Assembly (NCBI GenBank): GCA_003344405.1
Contig: NOWV01000048.1
Location: 372,001 to 436,000, forward strand
Length of the DNA stretch: 64,000 bases
Reading direction: 5' to 3'
Source: Trichoplax sp. H2
Taxonomy: Eukaryota; Placozoa; Uniplacotomia; Trichoplacea
Part shown: positions 12,601 to 24,600 of the stretch, one piece after another
Position numbering within the stretch: the stretch's first letter is position 1
How the letters are laid out: each line of letters begins with the position of its first letter
Program-made: the position numbers and the translations under genes
Notes under the pieces: generated by a model
Database searches by the model: none
Told to the model about the DNA's origin: nothing
The model's input: only the letters and a program-made list of their open reading frames with translations

Positions 12601-15600
12601 TAACTTTTGATTAAGCACTTTTATAAAATCGCAAATCCAAGGGTTGGTACTGCTATCATCATGGATAAGATTAACTACTTCGTTATTAGTATTTATAATT
12701 TTTGTGGATTGTAGATTCTCGATTATTCCATTTTGAGTTAGAATCCTTATTACAGATGATTTACCGGCATTAGAAAGACCAATAAACATAAGACGTACGA
12801 AATCATTGCGGCGTTTACTATCTATGACTATCTTGAACAAATTAGATAGGAAATTGTCCTCTGTCACACCTAAAACGGGACAACAAACAAGAGAAAATCT
12901 TTTATATTTCACTTAGAAATACATTCTTTTATTTTAGTTATTTCTCACTGATACTTTCTGATTTCATTCATACGCGTATAGAAATTATCATTAAATTAGC
13001 TTTACATGTTTATTTATTGCAATGAAATTCAGAAGCTATTTACTACATGAATCATTATTTCATTACGTATTCTATTCAGCTGCCAGTCCAGCTAAGAGCA
13101 CAAAAATACAAATCTTTAGTCTGTAAATACTGTAAATATACTGTATATTACGTCACTAACTTTATTATACTAACCTTCTTTTTTTCCATTTGCATGATTT
13201 TCGGTATCAACATTAACGCTTTGCTCTTGCATTTCTAAATATGTTAAACGACTAAATTAACTACTTTCAGCATCTAAATGATACTTGAGGATCAGACAAG
13301 GTATTTTATACTCTTATTCATAATATTTCTAATATTGTAACTTGCCTTCTAGTTTGGCTATAATATTCTCTTCAATAAGAGCTTCCAATTGAGACGGGGT
13401 TACTTTCATTTCTTCTTGATGATCAACCGACTTACTCTCATCTTAAACGAAGAATTTATAAAAATTTCGGAAATTTAACATTTAAATGATTACTCTTTGT
13501 CTAAATACATACACACATAAAAATATTATTCAATCTATAATCATATCTATCGCACCACTTAAATCGTTATCTTCTCCCTCTGATGACTCTATTATGGTCT
13601 TAAGAGTTGTTCTCAAGCTATCTTGAAAACAGTCGATACTGCCACCAATATCTTTATAGCAAAAAGATATCAACTCCGTGAATTCTTAATTATATAGAAT
13701 CATTAAGCTAACAGTAAATGGCTCAGTAAGTTGTATACCGCGCCAATTCTGTATCGTGCCTTCATTTAAATCTTCAGTGAAGTCTAGAATTGTTCTTGCT
13801 CCAAACTGACATTGCCTGACGTTTTCATCGTCATCTATGATATCAAATAACCAAATAAAGTAATATCACAGAGGAATTATAGCAAATAAAAATCGAATTT
13901 CTAATTCTTATCAGCTGGCTATATCTTTGATTAGGGGTTACAGAGTAGCAAAAATAAACATATATACTTAAAATAACTGTAAAATATTGATGTGAATGTT
14001 AAACTATAAGAATAGATGGCTGTAGTAAACTTATTCAAAGCTTACAATCTGATTTATATAACATTCCACCTGTTATGCTTAGAACTTTTTCCTGGGCATC
14101 TTCAGGATCTTTGTTATTATTTAGTTTAAAATTATGTATATATATATATATAACTAATTATGATACGCTTATTTTTGAAGATATTATTTAACTTCATAGT
14201 ATAAATACTTTAGAATCTAGCTATTTTGTCTATTAATTTATAAATAAAATCGTGAAGGCCGTTAATGAATAAGAATTTTAATTCTCACCACTCAATTCTT
14301 CTATCATTTTTTCAATCGATTCTTCTGTGACTTTCAGCAATACTCTAGAGTCAGACCGACTACGAGTACTATTATTGTTTTTATCTGTTAATTAAAGATC
14401 AAGGCAAAGCTTGTTAACGTCAAGTTCTGAATCTATGATAGAGTATAAATTGTCACTATTCCCAAGAATAATGGTGAAATACTTACCGTTAGTTTCTTGT
14501 ACTTCTTTCTCCTCAATTGAATCCGATAAAGCGTCCATCATTACTTTATCGCGTTTTGAGCTATTACCATTTTTCTGATATAAATCTATAACCAGAACAA
14601 ATTTTAATTTTGATGATAACTGAATAATTTAAATTTGGACGGAATTATTGACAGCAATCCATTTTGACAATTTTACCTATAAATTCATCTATAGAAATTT
14701 CCTTAATTGGTGTTTTCGGAGTACTTGGAATAGCCCAAGAATACTCTAAATCGCTGCTGTCAATGTTACCATCTAGTAGAGTACACACGGTATATCAATT
14801 AAAAGAGTGATTTTTGATAGTTTATTTATTGCTGTGGCATAATTTTGTTACCGGCTTGATCTTCATTTAATATTCGGTTAAATTTCTCAAGGGGAATATC
14901 ATTATTGTCATCTAATTTATTAAATATGTTCATATTATAGTTTGAAAAAGAAAGAAAAAATTGAATTCGCTAGAAATTTGCCTGCGTATGATTAGAAGTG
15001 ATCTTATTAACTTGCATCAATAAGACTACAGGAGTTTTCAATAATTTTACCTTGTGTCTCCAGTGTTGGCTTCCAAATATAACTTGATGAAGTAAGGTTG
15101 TTTTTAAAGTTTATTTTAGTTTGAATACTAGAAGATATCTGATGTGCAGTTGCTGCTTCAGAAAATTTCTCTTGTCTTTCACAAATAGTCGCAATTTTAT
15201 CGTATAAATTTGCAATAAATGGATTATTTTCACCAAATAATGTCAATCCAATGGTAAGAGATTTCTGGCACCATGATAAAGCATCATAATGTTGGCCTTG
15301 GTCAAGGTATAGACTACTAATGCTATCATAAGTATAGGCCACATCGTAATTATTACCGAATAATTGTAACTTAATTTGGACTGATTTTTTATACATAGTT
15401 AAGGCAGTATCATAATCAGATTGCTTATGATAAATACTTGCAATTGCATGATATGAATGGGCAACAAGTAAATTTTCATCATCTAATACTTTTAACCGAA
15501 TATTGAGGCACTTTTGATGATATGATAGAGCATCAGAATAGTTAGCAAGAGATAAATAGATTTGCCCTAGCATGTAATAGGATTGAGCTACTAATAAATG

Positions 15601-16722
15601 ATTATCGGACAATAGAGCTAATCGAACATTGAACGATTTTTCATGCATTTCTTGTGCTTCCTCTATCTTATCCTGATAATAATAAATATTACCCATCGCA
15701 TAATAGGATTGAGCAATGTATAAATTACAATTTCCTACTAATTTTAATCGTATATCCAAGGCCATCTGATACAGTTTCAATGCATCGTCGTATCTGCTTT
15801 GTAGATAGTTAACGTTACCAATACCATGATAAGTATCAGCTATGTCTAAATGATACTTATTAAAAATTTCTAGTTTCATATCTAATGATTTCTGATAGAT
15901 TTTAACTGCATTATTGCATTTAGATGGCGAACAATGGAGAGTAGCAATAGCATTGTATATGCCGACAAGACTGACATGATTATATCCTAAAATTGCCAAT
16001 TGGATAAGTAAAGATTTTTGATACATTGTCAAAGCGTCATCGTATTGATGTTGTTTTCGGTAGATGTTTGCGATTCCATGGTATGAATAGGCAACATATA
16101 AATTTTCATCTCCTAATAGATTTAATCTTATATTCAATGATTTTTGATACATTACCAGGGCTTGGCTATTTTCGTCTACTAAGTAGAGGACAGTAGCAAT
16201 GCTATGATAGGTGTCGGAGACATGGAGGTTACGATCATCTAACAATGATAATTTGAATTCAAGCGCCTGATTAAAATCCTCTAACGCTTGTTGATAATGA
16301 TTTCTGATCGTGTTTAATTTACCGTGGTTATCGTAACATTTAGCTAAGCGAAGTTTATCTTTTACTTTTTTGGCTATCTTTTCTGCTTGAATACAATATT
16401 CTTGAGCATCGTCGTAATGATATTGTTCTCTTAAAGTGTCAGATATATCAAGAAGAATATCACATTGATAGCAATCTTGTTCAATAGTAATATCTACTGG
16501 ATCAACCATCTTATCCAATATTGCTTTGTAGTTGATTAGAGCACTTTGGTACTCTCCTTGTTGAAAATAATATCGGCCCATTTGTCGTTTCGATTGAATT
16601 TCTCGAGTAAGAAATACATTCACTTTCATGCCACCTGATCTTATTGCTTTAACTTTAGGTTGATTTTCTTCATTAGATGAATCATGAGACCGCAATAAGT
16701 TGCCACCTTCTTGGTTTTCCAT
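9655..16722 (-). CDS. Roco protein: kinesin-light-chain-like TPR array + acidic linker exons + Roc-COR
   Basis: Minus-strand exons are 16722-15051, 14911-14852, 14772-14677, 14585-14487, 14384-14289, 14108-14046, 13834-13739, 13651-13556, 13441-13346, 12869-10581, 9868-9836 and 9755-9655. They sum to 4797 nt, an exact frame of 1598 codons plus stop. Residues ~45-520 are about ten 42-residue TPRs of kinesin-light-chain type (AYSYHGIANIYRKQHQYDDA). Residues ~558-791 are acidic linker exons. The Roc GTPase has a P-loop GLSNAGKS (~822-829) and a G3-like WEFCGQ (~1027). COR follows (PIRWYMMTILLQ, DLHDMLMYLHDFGKILYCY, NINWLLNIL). A Cys-rich tail holds CPKCLLPTCTARC. Roco proteins are dimeric signalling GTPases. 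If the TPR-to-linker junction is wrong, this becomes two genes: a TPR gene ending at 15007, and a Roc-COR gene starting at the ATG at 14933, 73 bp further on. The two small last exons are the least certain. Confidence 0.65.
13346..14911 (-). repeat. Run of eight phase 1-1 mini-exons, five of exactly 96 bp
   Basis: Consecutive exons of the TPR-Roc-COR gene measure 60, 96, 99, 96, 63, 96, 96 and 96 nt. All enter and leave in phase 1. Every one begins with AT completing the preceding split codon, usually giving Asp (Tyr after the 63-nt exon). Four have the shape of an acidic or Ser/Asn-rich start followed by an amphipathic stretch, for example LLKVTEESIEKMIEELS and MKVTPSQLEALIEENIIAK. Protein similarity between units is weak. 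Length, phase and first codon are what is conserved, which suggests an old exon duplication series. Confidence 0.6.
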
Positions 16723-18670
16723 ACTAATATGATCTATTTTAAATAGTTACTGACTCAATATAAACTTAATCCATCTCTTCTAATATAGCGATATTCTACA
16801 AATAGTCACGAAATTAGATCGTACACTTTATGTAGAATCTATTTTAACTCGTGCACAACACATTACAGAATCGTCAAGAAGTACTACGGCGATTTAATTT
16901 TATGTTATATTCTTTAATCAGCTTTGAAACAAGTCACGTGTTATTTATTTACTTGATTTAGTAATATTAAAAAATGGTCCATTTTATTATTACAACAATG
17001 ATCATAGCGAGTTGATCATTGCCTTTACGCATAATACTAGAGTAATTTATAAATTTCAATTTAGATCCTTAATTTTAATACAGTTTTATCAGCAACGATC
17101 GATTTAAAATATTGCTAAAATAGGTTATTAACAACGTTGAAAAATAGTATATTGTTTCGTATTAAATAGATCATTTCGCTAATATATTGATTAACAGGGA
17201 TGTTTACCTTCTGTCGTTAAGAGCAATGGAATAGCCGTTAATGATATTTAGTAATAGACAATGCTGCGCTCTTTTACTACAGCTGTTTGGTCATAAATAA
17301 TACAGTATTAGGCGATATTATCTATTGACGTGTCTTTCAGAAATATAATGAATACTTCTGTTTGGTATGGAATAGGAGCAAAATTAACCGCTATAATCAG
17401 ATCTCATAATGGAATCTTAAATGATCGTCATCTACATAATAAACGGTACGATAATCTCGTATTTCGATAACAGTGGTCCCAATACCCTTTAAAAATACGT
17501 AGTTGAATAATTTCAATTTGCATGTATACCCATATTACTAATAGTTATCTAGTGAAAAGATAACTTTAAGTAGTGCTAGTAATCATAAATTACCAATCAT
17601 TTCGATCAGGCCATTTTTACTGTTAAAGAATTGCATTGATGTTACAGACTTAACAAAAGGCCACTAGCCCAGTTTTATTCTCTTAATCAATGACAATTTG
17701 AATACTGTATGTTAATCACTGGGCAACTGTTTTGAAATAATATAGAAAATGTGTAGCTTAAACACTATAGTTATTGACTGCAATCGACTTCCTAATCAAG
17801 TGTTAACAAAGACCCCAAACAGAGTAAATTGTATATCTTATGGTATCATATTTGTATTGTCTATTCAGTAGAATTTATGACATTATTACTAATTAATTGA
17901 TTGGTAAGATGAATTTTATGCTAGTTTCAATTTGCAGAATTAGGTGAAAATGTTAATACGATATACACGGATAATTATGAGAAGGTAATTGTACTCGTAT
18001 ATGAGTACAGGCAGTAACCAAGCCATAGTGGAACTCTACTACTTACAAACTTGCTCTTCGATGCAATCTATTTCAAAGTCAATTGATTCTGTACATCTAT
18101 GCATGTATTCTTACTGATATGCTAAGTAAGTATATTTACTTACGTGTATTTAAAAGCCAGTTGAACTCTACAGCTTTATAATATTGCTGTTTGATTTTAC
18201 CTATTTTAAGATTAATTGGCTTTCACTCTATTTATTGTGCGCCACAATTCAATTCTTATAATCATATTCAGTATTTTCCATTTCTAACTTAAATACCGTG
18301 ACTGATAATTTAATAATATTTGGATGTTCAACCTTCGTAACGTAGCCAACTAAACATACTATTATTAATTAATGTAACAGTGCTTGCATGCGATTTTTTT
18401 AAAAGAAGCTTTGCTGGCTGTTAGTTCACTGTTGCTGACTATATGCACCGAACAGCATAGTATAAGAAGATGCAAGAATTACTACTATTTATCGTCTAAC
18501 ATCAATATTTCCCAGGCGATTAATAAACATGTTGATAATACAGAGAAAATCGATGCCTGCAAATGTTGACGAGAAGATTGGCAAATCCGTATGTTTTACC
18601 ATTTAAGGATACAATCAATGTTAAATAATAAAAAAAATCAATATATACTGTCGCGGGATATAACCGAGAA
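16723..18670. other. Intergenic, no gene seen
   Basis: AT-rich spacer upstream of the TPR-Roc-COR start codon; its left end should carry that promoter. I saw only short interrupted frames and no repeat array. Confidence 0.45.
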
Positions 18671-19132
18671 TCATATGAGTAATTTTTCAATCTGTTTAGT
18701 CACCTTTTCATAAACTCTCGTAAAATCCTTGAATTCATAAAAGGATAGAGATTCAATTTCGAGAAGAGTAAGTTCTGAGTAAAATTTTTTGTTTTAGTAA
18801 TGCCAGCACTGACTACCTACCGTAAATGGAATAGGTTTTACAGCGGTAACTATATCAGAACCTGCTTTCCAAGAGGGTCGCCAATTTCCATTCCCTTTCT
18901 AGATAGTGAAGATTTCTGGCTGATTTTCAGGTAATTTCATCTGAAGAAAGAGGTGTGGTGCTGAGCTGTTCATAAGTTAGGACTGAGATATACATACTGT
19001 GCATTGTTATAGTGCTTTAAAACGTTTCTTAACATACGCTTTTTTTGATTATGTTACAAAGTCAATATTCGCCGGAGTCCACGATAAATCCCAACCAAAT
19101 AGATTAATTAATAAAACTCTATTAAACTCCAT
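18671..19132 (-). CDS. Small spliced gene of unknown function (about 86 aa)
   Basis: I do not recognise this product. Three minus-strand segments, 19132-19058, 18898-18817 and 18774-18671, have plausible GT-AG boundaries. They join in frame to 86 codons plus stop, starting MEFNRVLLINLFGWDLSW, through NWRPSWKAGSDIVTAVKPI, and ending in a charged helix (FYEFKDFTRVYEKVTKQIEK). The middle segment is preceded by an in-frame TAG at 18899-18901. If the exon really starts further upstream (frame MKLPENQPEIF), the locus is a broken pseudogene instead. Codon content looks protein-like, but without a homologue this stays a candidate. Confidence 0.35.
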
Positions 19133-21664
19133 GAGATCTTAAAGTATACGAACCTGCATTGTACAGCAAGACATAGGCAAGAACTGATCTGGTTGACATT
19201 TCGTGTGTGCTAGAGTACTCACAAGTACCATGCGCGTAGGCATATCCAAATTTTTCTTTGATTTCTATGGGCTGTATTAGTTTACTAAGGGTCAATTAAA
19301 ATGGAAGCCATCTCATGTTGTCATTATCAGTGCTGTATTCGCTCTCGCCATTCCTTATCATCTATTCATCGGCTTCCATGAACTTTCAGAATCCAGAAGT
19401 ACTGCAAAGATGTTGCACCAACGTCATTAAAAGTGGGTATACTGTACTATTTTACTAAAGTACAGTATGTAAAATGGAAGGAAGCAATTCTCATGCTGTA
19501 ACTTTTTGAGTTTCGACGCAGTATTTGTTCCTGTGATTCCTCATCATGGAAGTACTATACCCCGCTGTCGCTATCCATCGGTTTCCAAGAACTTTCACCC
19601 ATACTTATCAAGACGTTGGTGCCACGACTTAATAAGCATGGGTATATGTTCCAGTAAAATAAAATAAATCATTCATTCATCAGACTCAATGGGCATCTAT
19701 GCCGTACGAGTAAGATACTCATATCGTAAAATTACACATCTGCATACAACTACGACCACAAACTTTGTTTGGGGCCTATACTTGTGTCCTGCAATAAAGA
19801 TGGAAGTGCATGCATAGTACACCACAAAGTATCACGACTCTAATCACGAGCGAAGGTTGGAACTAGCTGTACTCGTATCAATGAGCCATCGCTAGTTTTC
19901 CAAGTGCAGTATCAGGAATATCAGATACATTCTTGCTCGGTTATGGAGTTACCTCCGATGGTGTAGATTCTATATAATAAGTGTAACAGATATTGGCACT
20001 TCTCTTTCCATGTCGACTTTTGCGAACATTGCAGTTTCAGCAAGCGTCCCCCCCAAAATCAATCCACGTTGATTGTATGAAATGCTTGACGAATTTGCTA
20101 ATCCTTAGTACAGTACTGTACTTGTTCTGACCTCGAATATAGTCCATAGTCAATACCATAGATAGCCAGGTGGACCGAGTAGGTACTAAACTGGTGATTA
20201 TAGTCCTATCGAGAACGCGCAGTTGATTGGCCCAAAGTATGAATGAAGTAGGATCACATGTTTACAGTATCCTTTTGTCATCTCTCGCAAGACCACGTTA
20301 ATTAGTACAGTACAGTATCAGTATGTAGTATTGTATACTGTAGGTTATGTTATACAGGAGTAACAGTAGTGTACAACGTGTACATTGTGCAAGTGACGTG
20401 TCCTATTGTATCACTAGTTGTACTGTCAAACGGTGGGGTCGGCGGTTGACCCCTTTCAGGATTCACATTTCATTCGGCAATCCATCTTGTTCAACTAGAA
20501 ATAGAGTAGAGCAGTTATCCAGTAGACCGGACAGACCATGCGGACACCAAGTGAAAGAATTTCATCGTAAAAGACCGACATCCTCCGCTAAAAATTAACT
20601 GCAAACCAGATACAAACGGTGACACTGGGAGAGAACGGTATGCTAAAGAGAGGAAATAGGATATACTGTACCATCTAGTATTAGATTTGATTACCATTAC
20701 GATTATATCGATCATTATCATTCAAGTATAAAGCTCTGTATCCAAAGAGATTTGCAAACATCTGATGCAACCATTTGAATTTCATGTTCATACCATTGAC
20801 TTTTAGTCTCTAAATGCGATCGATTTCTCTTGGACAGCGTTGAGTGAACACTTCAACAAGTAGAATTGGATCAGATTTAGTCTTTGCAATGGCGTTATGT
20901 ACCGTACAGCATATACGTTAAATATTTACTTAATATTAGCTGGAGGTCAACATGCAGCGTACAAGCTTCTGCGCTTACGCTTATACCGTACTTCTCGGTA
21001 TCAAATGGTAGATTATACGCTCATTGAGTATCTGCTGGTAAAAGTAGCGCATTCAAGAATGAATCGTAGAAACCTAAAAATAATAACACCCACACTGTCA
21101 GCTTACCTCTTACTGTACACGGTACAGTACAGTATATATGCATACGGATGTTTATAGGTAAAAACAGGGTATAATATCCGTATACTGTATAGTAACATCT
21201 AGTCATCTAGATATTCAGTTGATACAAGTTACACAGTTATCATTTCATTCGATAATAGCGTAATAGCGAAGAAGCCGAAAATTACGCCTGACAAAAAAAA
21301 TACTGCTCACAAATTCTTAGTCCTTGATTACACGACGTGGCCATTTTACCCCTTAACCGTTACCCATATAATTTTAATATTAACCGCGAGGTATTGTACT
21401 AACTTGCTTGCCGTAAGCGTATAATAAGATCATGAAATCATAATGTAAAAGTGTTAATGAGATTATTCGATGTTACAACACAGATATGTATATCTATATA
21501 GATCTGAATAGATGCCAATCTAAATTGAGTTCATGTTAAATCTTACGCTATATGATGATCTATGTAATCTGCTCTAAACCAGGGATCAATTTTTAGGGGA
21601 CTACAGCAACCGGCGATACCTTATTCTCTCGGGGTTATCTATCAATTCTTTTTATTAATTGAAC
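19133..21664. other. Intergenic with diverged duplications and GTAC palindromes
   Basis: This 2.5 kb spacer holds two diverged copies of a roughly 140-170-bp segment (about 19298-19440 and 19471-19640; shared aaaatggaag starts and shared 'catcggtttcca..gaactttca'-like ends). GTAC-type palindromic microsatellites occur near 20110, 20310 and 21115-21135. Open frames at 20347-20598 and 20897-21157 lack any recognisable domain and I treat them as chance. The right end should contain the PISD promoter. Confidence 0.45.
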
Positions 21665-24600
21665 ATGGTTTATTATTATGGCCGCAGAAAAAAGAAGAAC
21701 TTGGCCAGTCGTCTTATAAGTGGCACAGCTTCATATCTACGAATTCTAAAACCAGGTTTAAAGTCCTTAAATCGTAAGTACACAACCTGATACGGCATGA
21801 TATGGATAGTAGTGATCAAGGTGCATAATGTACAGTGGCAATTTTAACAACATAACGATGACAAAGATTGTAACGAAATCTTTGACATTATAACTATCTA
21901 AGTCTATCTTACACTGGGATATATATTATCTACATGGCATACAATTAATTGCCATTTGAAGAACAGTACCATACTGGCTCTATATTGCAGTGTACGCATA
22001 TATATAGCCTGTTGGAAGAATATAATAAATTAACTGTGTTGAAAAAGTTTCAAAAGACACTTCCCTTCTAATGGGCTCACTGCTGACTCCTCACTTGCTT
22101 AACAAGCACTATGTATAATTGAAAAAAGTTCTCAACAAATAAATAAATAGATAGAATAAAGAAAGAATAAACTACTACGAGCAACACTTTCACATTTCTA
22201 ACTAAAATGGTTAAAATTGTGATTAATTTCTTTTTAAAAATAAAATAATTAGGGAATAGTAACTAATCCACTTATGGATTAATTTACAAATATCTATGTA
22301 TTAGAATATATAATTATAATACGTTACTAAAAATTATTGATGACTTAATTATGGTTATTGTATTGGTGTAATCTTAAGTTGTACTGTACAGTATAGGGAA
22401 CAAATCAGTTTCAGTGAGCGTACGTATGTATACCTTATTTCGTAGACATGCTGTATATATGTACAGTATTAAAAATATGTATATATATATATGTATACGT
22501 ATTTAAGATTCAGTGGCTCCATATCACTACAATACTATTCAACGTTGAGGATCAATGCAAAACCTCGTATGTCATAATGACTTTATAGATTTGGATACCT
22601 TTTATATGTACAGTATAAGTGGAGTTTATATGGTTATTCATAATCTGTACGTTATATCGTCCATTTTTAACGATTTTTATTAATTCTATTTGGTAATACA
22701 ATTTACATCTATTCAAATAATATCAACTGATATCTACAAATCACATAGTACTGCTTATGTAGCTCGTTTTATTGATGTAATTCTGGGCTCTTCCTTCAAG
22801 TCAATGATGCTGTAACTCTTCTGCCTGAAAGGATACCTATCTTTCAAATATACACCAGTCGATATGACTTGCAACTTTTAGTCATAGATGATTTTCTAAA
22901 TGAGTAAAAATTGTCAAAAAGGATCAGAAAACATGAATCAACTCCTGTGAAGTACATTATACAGCCCAACACCTTAAATAACATACAATATGATTTAGAA
23001 TAAAATTGGGTGCATGATTTGATTGGTTTCACGCGCGTAGTCTCTGCGTTGAAAGATGATTAATTAATGCATTTTGATGACGTGTTAAAAATATGAAAAT
23101 ACAGCGCTACACTTAATTTTTTATTTACTATTAATTTATAATTAATTCATTTTTGTTTTCTTTCAATGATTAAAGTAAATGAATAATTAATTACAGTGTC
23201 AATTAGTGGCAAAGAAGCGAAGAACCATGACGTGACGTGACGTGACGTACAGTATCGGAGTAATCGGGGTTATTATGAAGGGGCGTAACGTACAGTACAG
23301 TACAGAGTACTGTACATCGAATTCGATCCCTTCCATTTCTCTATAATAAAAGCTGTTAAAATTGAAATTTACACAGTACTGTACTGTACATCGAATTCGA
23401 TCCCTTCCATTTTCTCTATATTAAAAGCTGTTAAAATTGAAGTTTACACAGTACATCGGATTGGATCCCTTCCATTTTCTCTATATTAAAAGCTATTAAA
23501 ATTGAAATTTACACAGTACTGTACGTCGAATTGGATCCCTTCCGTTTTCTCTATAGTAAAAGCTGTTAAAATTGAAATTTACACAGTACTGTACAGTGTA
23601 CAGTACACCGAATTCGATCCCTTCCATTTTCTCTATAGTAAAAGCTGTTAAAATTGAAATTTACACAGTACTGTACTGTACTGTACATCGAATTCGATCC
23701 CTTCCATTTTCTCTACAGTATATTAAAAGCTGTTAAAATTGAAGTTTACACAGTACATCGAATTGGATCCCTTCCATTTTCTCTATATTAAAAGCTATTA
23801 AAATTGAAATTTACACATTACTGTACATCGAATTCGATCCCTTCCATTTTCTCTATAGTAAAAGCTGTTAAAATTGAAATTTACACAGTACATCGAATTC
23901 GATCCCTTCCATTTTCTCTATAGTAAAAGCTGTTAAAATTGAAATTTACACAGTACTGTACATCGAATTCGATCCCTTCCATTTTCTCTGTAGTAAAAGC
24001 TGTTAAAATTGAAATTTCTCACAATCGTTGAAAAGGAGGCTTTCCATTGTAAGAAATTGCAATTTTAACAGCTTCTACTATGGAGAAAATGGAAGGGATC
24101 TACAGTACTGTACACTGTACGTCACCGTACTTTGTATTGTACTCTACTGTACTACATTGTAAAAAGTCAATGACATGAAGAGGAAAAATCTCTGTCTAAG
24201 TCTGTCAGTTAACAAGTCCATGATCAAGTCCATAGTTAAGTCAGTAGTGAACGGCATCGCAAACTGCTGACCTTCTGCTTTATTACGACTTACTTATGGT
24301 AATGTAAATGCATTTTTGCTGGATAGTAAGTACTCTCATTGCTGCGAACGAAATACAGTATTGTCTATGCAACCTCACCATCAACTCAGAATTGTCTGGA
24401 TTTTTGGTACCATCAATGCTTATAATGCCCGTCGAATCCATTTCATGATCTGGTTGTTCGGTTGACATGCATGCACTGTAGCAGTGCTTTATTACTATAC
24501 GCATTATTGTATGACTAGACAATGAGATAGCGAATTTTAGGAAATTGTAAACTACTATTTCAATACAAAACCCTAGAAAGATCCCTAATTCGGAGGTCTT

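Noticed and set aside
15007-16722. True kinesin light chain
   Set aside because: The TPR spacing is KLC-like, but there is no N-terminal coiled coil for heavy-chain binding and far more TPRs than the usual six. The frame also appears to continue into Roc-COR exons.
23312-24019. Minisatellite unit as a tRNA or SINE, because of the 'attcgatccc' B-box-like core
   Set aside because: No A-box, acceptor stem or anticodon arm at the right spacing in any copy.
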